The notes under the pieces are model-generated. The model saw nothing but the letters and a program-made list of their open reading frames with translations. It had not been told where the DNA came from and did no database searches. Of a DNA stretch of 64,000 nt, positions 47,430 to 55,178 are shown piece after piece; position 1 is the stretch's first letter, and each line of letters opens with the position of its first letter. The stretch comes from CAYFKJ01 sp964343605 (GTDB taxonomy: Bacteria; Pseudomonadota; Alphaproteobacteria; UBA2966). The position numbers and the translations under genes were made by a program. Where the stretch lies: NCBI GenBank assembly GCA_964343605.1, contig CAYFKJ010000002.1, positions 248,001 to 312,000 on the forward strand. The letters run 5' to 3'.

Positions 47430-47506
47430 GGGCCCGTAGCTCAACTGGTTAGAGCCGGCCGCTCATAACGGTCTGGTTGCAGGTTCGAGTCCTGCCGGGC
47501 CCACCA
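47430..47506 (+). tRNA. tRNA with CAU anticodon, probably tRNA-Ile2
   Basis: 77 bases with encoded CCA. The acceptor stem GGGCCCG pairs with CGGGCCC, D-arm, anticodon loop CTCATAA, and T-arm GGTTCGAGTCC are all present. C4-G69 and C5-G68 acceptor pairs are the features that TilS uses to recognise tRNA-Ile2, so lysidine-modified Ile (AUA) is preferred over elongator Met; this assignment is less sure than the tRNA itself. A recombinase remnant overlaps its 3' side. Confidence 0.95.
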
Positions 47507-47773
47507 CTCCTTATCAAAACTGGGCACTCCTTGCCGGGTGTCCGGTATTGTCGATTCTACAAGGCCTCCCACCAAGGCACTCTTTGGTCCGGAGATGCGG
47601 ATTTCGTCGTCGTCAACCTCGACGCGTTCAATGAACATTCGAACATAGTTTTTTCGGAATGCACTGTCAGGGTCGCTTAGGTGCTTCTGAATGACGGAAG
47701 CAAACGCGTCGACATTCACAGAGGATAGGAGGCGGGAGCCGCCCGAAACTTTCACCTCATCAAAAAAGCCCAA
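47441..47773 (-). pseudogene. serine recombinase (resolvase/integrase) C-terminal remnant
   Basis: A 110-codon frame whose middle (AFRKNYVRMFIERVEVDDDE, then IRISGPKSAL) matches the C-terminal end of large serine recombinases of alphaproteobacteria. The N-terminal catalytic domain with its active-site serine is missing. The last ~21 codons (from WARQDSNLQP) are read from the antisense of the tRNA, a well-known translation artefact where integrases abut a tRNA. It looks like the remains of an integration event at this tRNA. It is not expected to be functional. Confidence 0.75.
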
Positions 47774-47804
47774 CCATGTCCGGGACAGGGCTGGGCTCTT
47801 TTTT
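47762..47804. terminator. bidirectional terminator-like hairpin
   Basis: AAAAAAGCCCA at 47762-47772 can pair with TGGGCT-C-TTTTTT at 47792-47804, with further pairs inside. T runs on both strands fit a terminator for the lipoprotein gene leftward as well as for rightward transcription. Confidence 0.65.
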
Positions 47805-47819
47805 GAGGATTTGATGCAC

Positions 47820-48665
47820 TCAAACGCCCTGGCCGAACGCTCTCCTTAGGGTTTGGAGCACTTCCGCTCTGGCTTTGGCCGTGACCGCACTGTCCGCGAC
47901 CATTTTCACGCTTTGGCCACCGAACTGGACGGTCCGGGTTCTGTCGTCGTCGAAGCCGTGGTAGGCGTTGGGGTAAACGACGGTCTTGATGTCCTTGCCG
48001 TAATCCTTGCCCATCTCCATCTTGATCCGGCAGCCCTCGACGGAGGTCAGAGTGTCGTGCTCACCCACTAATATCAGGATGGGGACGTTCGGCGTGCCTT
48101 GATCCGGGACGAACCGCTCGCATCCGCCGTATAGGGCGATAAAAGCAGCCGGACGAATGCCGCCGGTATCTTCCTCGTCATAATCGATCGACAGGAAAGT
48201 GATGCTACCGCCTCGGGAGAACCCCATCACCGCGATTTTCGTCGTGTCGATCCGCGGATGGGATTTCAGAAACTTAAGTGTCGAATAGACGTCAGCAGCG
48301 GAGGCGGGGCCGCCGCGGCCGCCCCTAGTCAGACCCCGCTGGGTGTAATAATCGAGGCGGAAGGTCGCGAACCCATTGTCGCGAAAATATTCGCCCCAAC
48401 TTCGGCTGCGATAGCCCGGGCCGGCGCTGCCGTGCAGCAGGACGACGAGCGGAACCTGACCGCTCTTGGCAGACGACGGAAAATCGAGGATGCCCGAGAG
48501 ATTGCTGGTATTCCCTCGCCAATAATTATCGATCCCCCGAAACACGAACGAGCCCTCGTCGGCCGCGGTCAAGGCTCTGTCCAAAGGCGTCGTTTGGCAA
48601 CCGCCAAGAATCAAACCCGCAACGATCACCGTCATGGGTGAAAGCCCACTAATCCTGTTCAACAT
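47820..48665 (-). CDS. dienelactone hydrolase-like lipoprotein
   Basis: 281 residues from ATG 48665, with AGGGGG upstream; the frame is open to 48830 but that would bury the signal sequence. The N-terminus has a lipoprotein signal ending LILGGC (lipobox, Cys ~21). The alpha/beta-hydrolase triad is visible: Ser in VMGFSRGGS, Asp in LVGEHDTL, His in AYHGFDDDR; LVVLLHGSAG supplies the oxyanion hole. It should act at the periplasmic side of a membrane as an esterase or hydrolase, substrate unknown. It is divergent from the FNR-controlled oxidoreductase operon. Confidence 0.87.
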   Translation of the reverse strand: MLNRISGLSPMTVIVAGLILGGCQTTPLDRALTAADEGSFVFRGIDNYWRGNTSNLSGILDFPSSAKSGQVPLVVLLHGSAGPGYRSRSWGEYFRDNGFATFRLDYYTQRGLTRGGRGGPASAADVYSTLKFLKSHPRIDTTKIAVMGFSRGGSITFLSIDYDEEDTGGIRPAAFIALYGGCERFVPDQGTPNVPILILVGEHDTLTSVEGCRIKMEMGKDYGKDIKTVVYPNAYHGFDDDRTRTVQFGGQSVKMVADSAVTAKARAEVLQTLRRAFGQGV

Positions 48666-48816
48666 GTGCTGAATACCCCCTGTTTGATTTCCCTCGCACA
48701 ACCCGGCGCGATTAGGACGCGTGGGTTGCAAATCAAAGTCAGTCGCAAAATAATTTAGGTTTGTCGGCTCGATAATAAAACTTGAAAAATTCTTTTTTTG
48801 CTGTCCGAGCAGTCCC

Positions 48817-48830
48817 TTGATGTGGATCAA
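48817..48830. promoter_or_regulatory. FNR-type operator upstream of the iorA operon
   Basis: Perfect TTGAT-GTGG-ATCAA palindrome, centre 48823.5. A GATATTCT stretch (48851-48858) lies 31 bases downstream, right for the -10 of a class II FNR promoter reading toward iorA; the predicted start near 48865 gives a leader of about 220 bases. It also lies 152 bases before the divergent lipoprotein gene. The rest of 48666-49086 is AT-rich spacer with no gene that I can see. Confidence 0.85.
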
Positions 48831-49086
48831 GTGTCTCCCGGCGGCTTAAGGATATTCTGGGCGGATCGAAAATAGCCGGTGCCCAATATGCCTCTTTGAT
48901 TCAGCGTTATTGTCGACGTCTCCCGTAAAAGATACGGAAATACCGCAAAACCATAAATAAATTATGGGTTTATTCGACTAATACGCGAAAAATCAAGTGA
49001 ACTATTTATTATTTTTGGGGAATTGGCTATGAACTCCTTTCGGATTTTTCCGGAGGGGGGCGGGAACAACAGGGCAAGGGACTGTT

Positions 49087-50916
49087 ATGACGATTGTTGA
49101 AGAGGTGAAATCCGCCCCGGCGCAGCCGACGAACCGGGCGCGGCCGATGACCGGTAACGAGGCCATCGCCCGCGGCGCCTGGGAGGCCGGGGTCAAGGTC
49201 GCGGCATCCTATCCGGGTACGCCCAGCACCGAAATCATGGAAAACATGGCGAAGTATCCGCCGACGGACGTTCATGCCCAGTGGTCGACCAACGAAAAAG
49301 TGGCGCTGGACGTGGCCTGCGGCGCCTCGCTTGCCGGCGCGCGGTCCCTGGCGACAATGAAGCACGTCGGCCTCAACGTCGCAGCCGACGCCTTGATGTC
49401 CCAAGCCTACATCGGGGTCCACGGAGGATTGGTCATTGTGGTCTGCGACGATCCGGGTATTCACAGTTCGCAAAACGAACAGGACACCCGCATCTTCGGC
49501 CGTTTCGCCCAGGTGCCCGTAATGGAGCCCGCGGACGCCCAGGAAGCCCTGGAATATACCCGCGCCGCTTTCGAGATCAGCGAGAAATACGACACGCCCG
49601 TTATCGTTCGCAGTACGACGCGCCTTTCGCATACCCGCAGTTCCGTCATGATCGGCGAGCGCGAGGAAGCCCCCGAACGCACCTTCGTCGAAGCGCCGGC
49701 CAAGAACGTTATGATCCCGGCCCACGCCCGGCTGCAGCATCCCAAAATCCTGGAGCGTACGGAACGGTTGGCCGAGGACCTGGAACAATCCGAGTTCTTC
49801 GACTGGCAGAAGGGCAATACCAACATCGGTATCATCACAGCCAGCACCTCCTACGCCTATGTGAAGGAAAACATGCCAGATGCCGGTGTGCTGAAGCTCG
49901 GCTTCACCAATCCCATGCCGCGCAGGCTGATTGAGGAATTCTGCGCCGCCCACGACCGGGTCATCGTGGTCGAGGAACTGGAGCCGGTGATCGAGGAGCA
50001 ATTGCGGATCTGGGGTCTCCCGGTCGAAGGCAAGGAACACTTCTCCCGCCTCGGCGAATTGTCTCCGGATGCGGTACGTGACGGCTTCGTCAGTGCCGGG
50101 CTGCTGGAGGCGGAAGAGGCGCCGCCCCCCTTCGAGTTCGAGCAACAGCCCAGGCCACCGGTGCTTTGCGCCGGCTGCCCGCATGCCATGGGTTACACTG
50201 CGGTGCGCAGTTTGGGCGCCCGCGTGGCCGGCGACATCGGCTGCTACACTCTGGCAGTGGTCGATCCGCTGGCGGCCATCGACATGACCGTTTCCATGGG
50301 CTCGAGCATCGCCAACGCCGTCGGCATCGACAAGGCCGGCACGGAAACCCGGCCCATCGTCGCCACCATCGGCGATTCCACCTTCCTCCATGCCGGCATC
50401 ACACCGCTGATCGACGCCGTCTACAATAACGCCAACATCACGGTGCTGCTGCTCGATAACCACATCACCGCGATGACCGGCGGCCAGGACCACCCCGGCA
50501 CCGGTCGGTCGCTGCGCGGCACGCCCACCCACAAGGTCGACTTCGAGGCCGTTTGCCGCGCCGTAGGCGTCGAGTGGGTGAAGCGGGTCGATACCTACGA
50601 TGCCGCGACCGTCACCCAGATTATCCGCGAGGCCATCGACTACGAGGGCGTCTCGGTGGTGATTTCGGACCGGCCCTGCGTGCTCGATCCCGTCAAGATC
50701 AAGGGGCCCGCCCTGACCATCGATGCCGACAACTGCACGGCCTGCCAGATCTGCATGAACCTCGGCTGCCCGGCGCTGCTGTGGAGCGACGAATGGTTCG
50801 AGGGCCGCCACAAAGTGCGTATCGAGCCCACAAGCTGCATCGGCTGTTCGGTCTGCGGCCAGTTCTGCCCCACCGGCGCCATCAAGGCCGAACCCGCGGA
50901 GCCGAGCGATGCTTAA
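49087..50916 (+). CDS. iorA: indolepyruvate ferredoxin oxidoreductase subunit alpha-like (IorA)
   Basis: 609 residues. Pyrimidine-binding N-terminal domain (GAWEAGVKVAASYPGTPSTE, VALDVACGASLAGARSL), then the TPP domain with CAGCPHAMGYTAVR, GDIGCYTLAVVDP and a GDSTFLHAGITPLIDAVYNN motif near 435-454, and a C-terminal 2[4Fe-4S] ferredoxin (CTACQICMNLGCPA; CIGCSVCGQFCPTGAI). IOR oxidises aryl-pyruvates to aryl-acetyl-CoA and reduces ferredoxin. It overlaps the next gene by eight bases. Aromatic amino acid catabolism is the likely role, matching the benzoyl-CoA module (inference). Confidence 0.93.
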   Translation: MTIVEEVKSAPAQPTNRARPMTGNEAIARGAWEAGVKVAASYPGTPSTEIMENMAKYPPTDVHAQWSTNEKVALDVACGASLAGARSLATMKHVGLNVAADALMSQAYIGVHGGLVIVVCDDPGIHSSQNEQDTRIFGRFAQVPVMEPADAQEALEYTRAAFEISEKYDTPVIVRSTTRLSHTRSSVMIGEREEAPERTFVEAPAKNVMIPAHARLQHPKILERTERLAEDLEQSEFFDWQKGNTNIGIITASTSYAYVKENMPDAGVLKLGFTNPMPRRLIEEFCAAHDRVIVVEELEPVIEEQLRIWGLPVEGKEHFSRLGELSPDAVRDGFVSAGLLEAEEAPPPFEFEQQPRPPVLCAGCPHAMGYTAVRSLGARVAGDIGCYTLAVVDPLAAIDMTVSMGSSIANAVGIDKAGTETRPIVATIGDSTFLHAGITPLIDAVYNNANITVLLLDNHITAMTGGQDHPGTGRSLRGTPTHKVDFEAVCRAVGVEWVKRVDTYDAATVTQIIREAIDYEGVSVVISDRPCVLDPVKIKGPALTIDADNCTACQICMNLGCPALLWSDEWFEGRHKVRIEPTSCIGCSVCGQFCPTGAIKAEPAEPSDA

Positions 50917-51844
50917 AACCGTTTCCGACACGGGCGATGCGGACCGCGACGGCGAACAGGCGCCCGCCGCGTCCCAAGAGCCTAAGAACGTCCTGATCGT
51001 CGGCGTCGGCGGCCAGGGCGTCATCATGGTCTCGAAAGTGCTGGCGCAGATCTGCCAGGAGCAGGGCTATCAGGTCAAGCAAAGTGAAGTCCACGGCATG
51101 GCCAAACGCGGCGGCGTCGTATTCAGTCACGTGCGTTTCGGTGAAACGGTGTGGTCGCCGACCATCGCCAAAGGCAAGGCCGACGTCCTGATCGCCCTCG
51201 AATGGGCCGAAGGCTTGCGCTGGCTCAATTACCTGAAGCCGGATACCGGCGTCTTCATCGCCGATACCCGACGCATTGTGCCGCCGTTCGCCTGTAAGCA
51301 AAGGAAGAAAGGCGCCGTCATCGGCTATGCCGAAAGCACACCGGACGAGGTGCGCGACCGCGTGGGCGAGGCCTACGCCACCGACGCCACCGGCATGGCC
51401 GCCAAGGCCGGCGAGGGCCGGGCGGCGAACACCTTCCTGCTGGGCGCGCTCTCCATGGCGCTCGAATTTCCGCTGGAGGACTGGCTGGAGATTCTGAAGG
51501 CCACGGTGCCGCCCAAGACGGTCGACATCAACGTCAAGGTGTTCGAGCAGGGCCGCACCTGGATCGAAAAGGCGAAATCCGGTGAGCACGAGGATGAGTA
51601 CGCGCCGCTGATGGGCGAGAAGACGGCTTACTTCGAAAACCGGCTGGAAATTATCCCCGAGTGGTGCAAGAGCTGCGATATCTGCGTCAAGATGTGCCCG
51701 GAAAAATGCCTGGTCCTCAACGCCGACCAGGTCGCCGAGCTCACCGATCCCGATCTCTGCACGGGCTGCCGGATTTGCGAGTGGCTTTGCCCCGATCTCG
51801 CCATTCACGTTCACCAAACCGAAATTACGGAGGCAGCCCAATGA
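50909..51844 (+). CDS. iorB: IorB fused to a 2[4Fe-4S] delta subunit
   Basis: 311 residues. Residues ~25-215 are the IorB/gamma-type domain (NVLIVGVGGQGVIMVSKVLA, VKQSEVHGMAKRGGVVFSHV, RAANTFLLGALS). Residues ~245-302 form a separate 2[4Fe-4S] ferredoxin domain with CKSCDICVKMCP and CTGCRICEWLCP, which matches stand-alone delta subunits of 2-oxoacid oxidoreductases. Usual IorB is about 200 residues without it. The next genes encode alpha, beta and gamma without a delta, so this fusion seems to serve both enzymes. It overlaps its neighbours by eight and four bases. Confidence 0.9.
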   Translation: MLKTVSDTGDADRDGEQAPAASQEPKNVLIVGVGGQGVIMVSKVLAQICQEQGYQVKQSEVHGMAKRGGVVFSHVRFGETVWSPTIAKGKADVLIALEWAEGLRWLNYLKPDTGVFIADTRRIVPPFACKQRKKGAVIGYAESTPDEVRDRVGEAYATDATGMAAKAGEGRAANTFLLGALSMALEFPLEDWLEILKATVPPKTVDINVKVFEQGRTWIEKAKSGEHEDEYAPLMGEKTAYFENRLEIIPEWCKSCDICVKMCPEKCLVLNADQVAELTDPDLCTGCRICEWLCPDLAIHVHQTEITEAAQ

Positions 51845-52980
51845 CGGCGGCGGCCATCAACTTACAGGGCAATCATGCCTGCGCCCTCGGCGCCATTGCG
51901 GCCGGTTGCGATTTCTACGCCGGCTATCCCATCACGCCGTCCTCCGAAATCGCCGAGCGCATGGCGGAGGAATTGCCGCAGAGCGGCGGCGTTTTTATCC
52001 AGATGGAGGACGAGATCGGTTCGATGGCGGCGGCTCTGGGCGCTTCCATGGGCGGTTCGAAGGCGATGACCGCGACCAGCGGACCGGGTTTCTCGCTAAA
52101 GCAGGAAAACATCGGCTACGGCATGGGCGCCGAAATACCCTGCGTCATCGTCAACGTGATGCGCGGCGGCCCGTCCACGGGCATGCCCACCCGTCCTTCG
52201 CAAGGCGACCTGATGCAGGCCCGCTGGGGGACGCACGGCGATCATCCGACAATCGTTATCGCGCCGTCCTCGGTGGAGGAGATCTACCGCGAAACGGCGC
52301 GCGCCTTTGATCTTGCGGAACGGCTGCGCACGCCGGTCATCGTGCTCTTCGACGAGGCGCTCGGACATCTCGTGGAAACGGTGGAACTTGGGGACGAGGG
52401 CTCCCTCAAGGCATCGGAGCGGAAATGGGCAACCGGCAGGCCCGAGGACTACTTGCCCTATGCCGCCGGTGCCGACGGCGTACCGGCGATGGCCCGGCCC
52501 GGTGACGGTTACCGCGTCCATACAACGGGGCTTTCGCACGACGAGGACGGGTTCCCGACGCAAAATCCTGAGGTCGTCGACAGCCAGCTTCAGCGCATCA
52601 TGGCGAAAATCGACAATCACCGCGAACTGATCGACGCTTTCGAGGCCACCGAGTGCGAGGACGCGGATGTCGTCATTGTCGCCCTCGGCACCGTGGCCCG
52701 TGCCGGACGCAGCGCCGTCCGCAAGTTGCGGGCAAAGGGCGTGAAAGCCGGCCTGTTCCGTCCCATCACGTTGTGGCCGTTTCCCGAAAACCAGTTCCGC
52801 GATATCGCGGGGGGTGCAGCAAACATTCTGGTGGCCGAAATGAACGCAGGTCAGCTCACTTTCGAAATGGAAACCATAAAGGCGGATGGCCAGACGGTAT
52901 CGGCGATCAACCGCTTCGACGGCGAGCCGATCGAGCCCGCTTCGATCATCGCCAAGGCCGGGGAGCTCGTGGGATCATGA
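51841..52980 (+). CDS. 2-oxoacid:acceptor oxidoreductase subunit alpha
   Basis: 379 residues from ATG 51841, overlapping the preceding stop. It shows FYAGYPITPSSEIAERMAEE near residue 27, QMEDEIGSMAAALGASMGGS and TATSGPGFSLKQENIGY, the alpha core of KOR/VOR/phenylglyoxylate-type enzymes; no gamma fusion is present. The delta, alpha, beta, gamma gene order is that of korDABC. Substrate is not determinable from sequence: 2-oxoglutarate, branched 2-oxoacids or phenylglyoxylate are all possible. Confidence 0.92.
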   Translation: MTAAAINLQGNHACALGAIAAGCDFYAGYPITPSSEIAERMAEELPQSGGVFIQMEDEIGSMAAALGASMGGSKAMTATSGPGFSLKQENIGYGMGAEIPCVIVNVMRGGPSTGMPTRPSQGDLMQARWGTHGDHPTIVIAPSSVEEIYRETARAFDLAERLRTPVIVLFDEALGHLVETVELGDEGSLKASERKWATGRPEDYLPYAAGADGVPAMARPGDGYRVHTTGLSHDEDGFPTQNPEVVDSQLQRIMAKIDNHRELIDAFEATECEDADVVIVALGTVARAGRSAVRKLRAKGVKAGLFRPITLWPFPENQFRDIAGGAANILVAEMNAGQLTFEMETIKADGQTVSAINRFDGEPIEPASIIAKAGELVGS

Positions 52981-53822
52981 ATGAACATTCGCCCAAGCAG
53001 TTCGAAATCCGTGAGTACCTGCGGGAGGACCTGTTCCCCCACTTCATGTGCCCCGGTTGCGGCCACGGCATCGCCTTACGCGCCCTCCTGTGGGCGGTCG
53101 ACGAGTTGGGCATCGACAAGGACAAGCTGGCGATTGTCTCGGGCATCGGCTGTTCCGGCCGGGTCGGAGCCTACATCGACGCCAACACCTACCACGTCAC
53201 CCATGGCCGCCCCCTGGCCTTCGCAACGGGGTTGAAACTGGCGCGCCCGGATTTGGAGGTCGTGGTCATCACCGGTGATGGCGACAGCCTGGCCATCGGC
53301 GGCAACCACCTGATCCACGCCTGCCGGCGCAACCTCGATATCACCTGTCTGATGCTGAACAACGAGGTCTACGGCATGACCGGCGGGCAGGTCTCGCCGA
53401 CGACTTCGGAAACGCGTTACACCACGACGACGCCGGCCGGCAACATCGAACCGACGTTCGACTCTTGTGCGCTGGCACAGGCCGCGGGCGCCGGTTTCGT
53501 CGGTCGCGAAATCACCTTGCACGCGCCGCGCTTGAAGGACCTGATCGCAGCGGGTTTGCAGCATCCCGGCTTTTCGTTCCTTGAAGTCATGTCCGATTGC
53601 ACCGAAATATTCGGGCGCAAGAACGATCTGGGCTCGTCGGCTGAGATGGTTCTGGGTCAGAAACGCACCATGCGACCCGACGTTTACCAAAATGCGGTTG
53701 ACCAGCCGTTCCGGCCCAATGCCATGGAGTGCGGCATCTTTACGCAAAACGACCGCCCCGAATACGGCGAGAGCTACCGCGAGTTGGTCGAGCGGGTGCA
53801 ATCCAAAAAAGGCGGGAAGTAA
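52977..53822 (+). CDS. 2-oxoacid:acceptor oxidoreductase subunit beta (TPP-binding)
   Basis: 281 residues from ATG 52977, overlapping the alpha stop (ATGA). Cluster motif CPGCGHGIALRALLWA near residue 25, SGIGCSGRVGAYID near 57, and the TPP-binding GDGDSLAIGGNHLIHACRRN, then LNNEVYGMTGGQVSPT near 127. It is paired with the alpha gene above. It differs clearly from KorB at 18742, so the genome holds at least two KOR-type enzymes. Confidence 0.92.
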   Translation: MNEHSPKQFEIREYLREDLFPHFMCPGCGHGIALRALLWAVDELGIDKDKLAIVSGIGCSGRVGAYIDANTYHVTHGRPLAFATGLKLARPDLEVVVITGDGDSLAIGGNHLIHACRRNLDITCLMLNNEVYGMTGGQVSPTTSETRYTTTTPAGNIEPTFDSCALAQAAGAGFVGREITLHAPRLKDLIAAGLQHPGFSFLEVMSDCTEIFGRKNDLGSSAEMVLGQKRTMRPDVYQNAVDQPFRPNAMECGIFTQNDRPEYGESYRELVERVQSKKGGK

Positions 53823-53826
53823 GAAT

Positions 53827-54369
53827 ATGGAAGGCTTCGAAATTCGCTTCAGCGGCGCCGGCGGCCAGGGATTGCAACTGTGCGCCGGTATCTTCTCCCA
53901 GGCCTTTTTGAACGACGGCTGGAAGGTGTCGTTTTCGCAAAGTTACGAGCCGACCTCGCGCGGCGGATTGAGCCGCTCCGATTTGGTGGTCAGCCGGGAG
54001 ACGGCAGATTATCCGCTGGCAACGTCGCTCGATTATCTCGTAATCCTCGATCAGGCGGCAGCCGACGCTTCCGATCATCTCATCAAGCCGGAGACCTTGG
54101 TCATCCACGATCCCCGCCGCGTATCCGAACCGCCCAAGGGGGCCCATCGCTCCCTGGCGCTGGGCTTGAGCGAGACGGCGATCGCGCTGGGTTCCGAGCG
54201 CGTAACCAACGTTGTTGCCAGCGCCGCGTTAGCGGAATCGAGCGACATCATCGAAATGGAAGCGGTCGAGACCGCATTGCGCAAACTGTCGCCGCCAAAG
54301 TTCCTCGACCTCAACATCAAGGCTCTCATGGCCGGTGCGGGTTTGGTTCGCGACAGGGCCGACGATTAA
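53827..54369 (+). CDS. 2-oxoacid:acceptor oxidoreductase subunit gamma
   Basis: 180 residues. GAGGQGLQLCAGIFSQAFLN at ~10-29 and FSQSYEPTSRGGLSRSDLVVS near 40-60 are typical gamma-subunit motifs. It follows the beta gene after four bases and closes the five-gene operon. The gamma subunit helps bind CoA and joins the alpha chain. Its stop overlaps the convergent SDR stop by four bases; no terminator is seen. Confidence 0.92.
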   Translation: MEGFEIRFSGAGGQGLQLCAGIFSQAFLNDGWKVSFSQSYEPTSRGGLSRSDLVVSRETADYPLATSLDYLVILDQAAADASDHLIKPETLVIHDPRRVSEPPKGAHRSLALGLSETAIALGSERVTNVVASAALAESSDIIEMEAVETALRKLSPPKFLDLNIKALMAGAGLVRDRADD

Positions 54370-55145
54370 ACCCCCAACTGGGCGGTCAAGCCGCCGTCGA
54401 TGCGGTAATCGCCGCCGGTGCAGAAACCACTGCGGTCGCCGGCGAGGTAGGCGATCAATTCACTGACTTCCTCGATCGTGCCGACGCGGCCGAGCGGGTG
54501 GGATTTGCCGAATTCGGCGATGGTGTCCTCGATGGGATTGCCCTTGCCGACGATCTCCTCCGCCGCGAATTCCAGCAGCGGCGTGCGGATCGAACCGGGG
54601 CTAACGGAATTCACCCGGATGTTGTCCTTTGCGCAATCGACGGCCATCGCCCTCGTCAACGCATGAATGGCGCCTTTTGTCGTGGCGTAGGCCAGGACGT
54701 TGAATTGGTTGGAAAAGCCCTGAACCGAGGAGACGTGTACGATTGAGCCCTGTCCCCGGGGCTTCATGTAGGGATAGGCGTGGTGGGCGGTCAGGAAGCA
54801 GGATCGCAGATTGACGGCCATCACGCGATCCCAGTGTTCGCTGTCGGTGGTCTCGATGTCGCCGTATGTCTGCACGGCGGCCGCGTTGACGAGGATGTCG
54901 ATACCGCCGGCCGCCTCGCCGATGCCGTCGATCCAGGCGGCGACGGAGGTTTCGTCGGATACGTCGACCCGCGCTACGGAAAACTCTAGATCCCGGCCCT
55001 TTTCCCTTGCCGCGGCGTTGTGGCTTTCGTCGATGCCGCCGACATGGACCTGCCCCCCTTCGCGGGCGAATTTCAGGGCGGCGCCCAATCCGATACCGCT
55101 GGAACCCGTCACGACGACGACCTTTCCCTCAAACTCGTTGTTCAT
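54366..55145 (-). CDS. SDR-family oxidoreductase
   Basis: 259 residues from ATG 55145 (MNNEFEGKVVVVTGSSGIGL), with GGAGAGG before it; an upstream in-frame ATG at 55157 is weaker. NAD(P) motif TGSSGIGLG, NAA motif in ILVNAAAVQTYG, catalytic Ser in VHVSSVQG and Tyr/Lys in AYATTKGA, then SPGSIRTPLL. It is the last gene of the regulator-kinase-SDR run divergent from a sugar ABC transporter, so a sugar or sugar-acid dehydrogenase role is a fair guess; the family does not fix the substrate. Confidence 0.87.
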   Translation of the reverse strand: MNNEFEGKVVVVTGSSGIGLGAALKFAREGGQVHVGGIDESHNAAAREKGRDLEFSVARVDVSDETSVAAWIDGIGEAAGGIDILVNAAAVQTYGDIETTDSEHWDRVMAVNLRSCFLTAHHAYPYMKPRGQGSIVHVSSVQGFSNQFNVLAYATTKGAIHALTRAMAVDCAKDNIRVNSVSPGSIRTPLLEFAAEEIVGKGNPIEDTIAEFGKSHPLGRVGTIEEVSELIAYLAGDRSGFCTGGDYRIDGGLTAQLGV

Positions 55146-55178
55146 AGACCTCTCCAAAAGGTGGTTGGTGATCGCGGC

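Noticed and set aside
47441..47506. C-terminal WARQDSNLQP... as a real protein domain
   Set aside because: It is the antisense of the tRNA, a common artefact in databases; only the part beyond 47506 resembles a recombinase.
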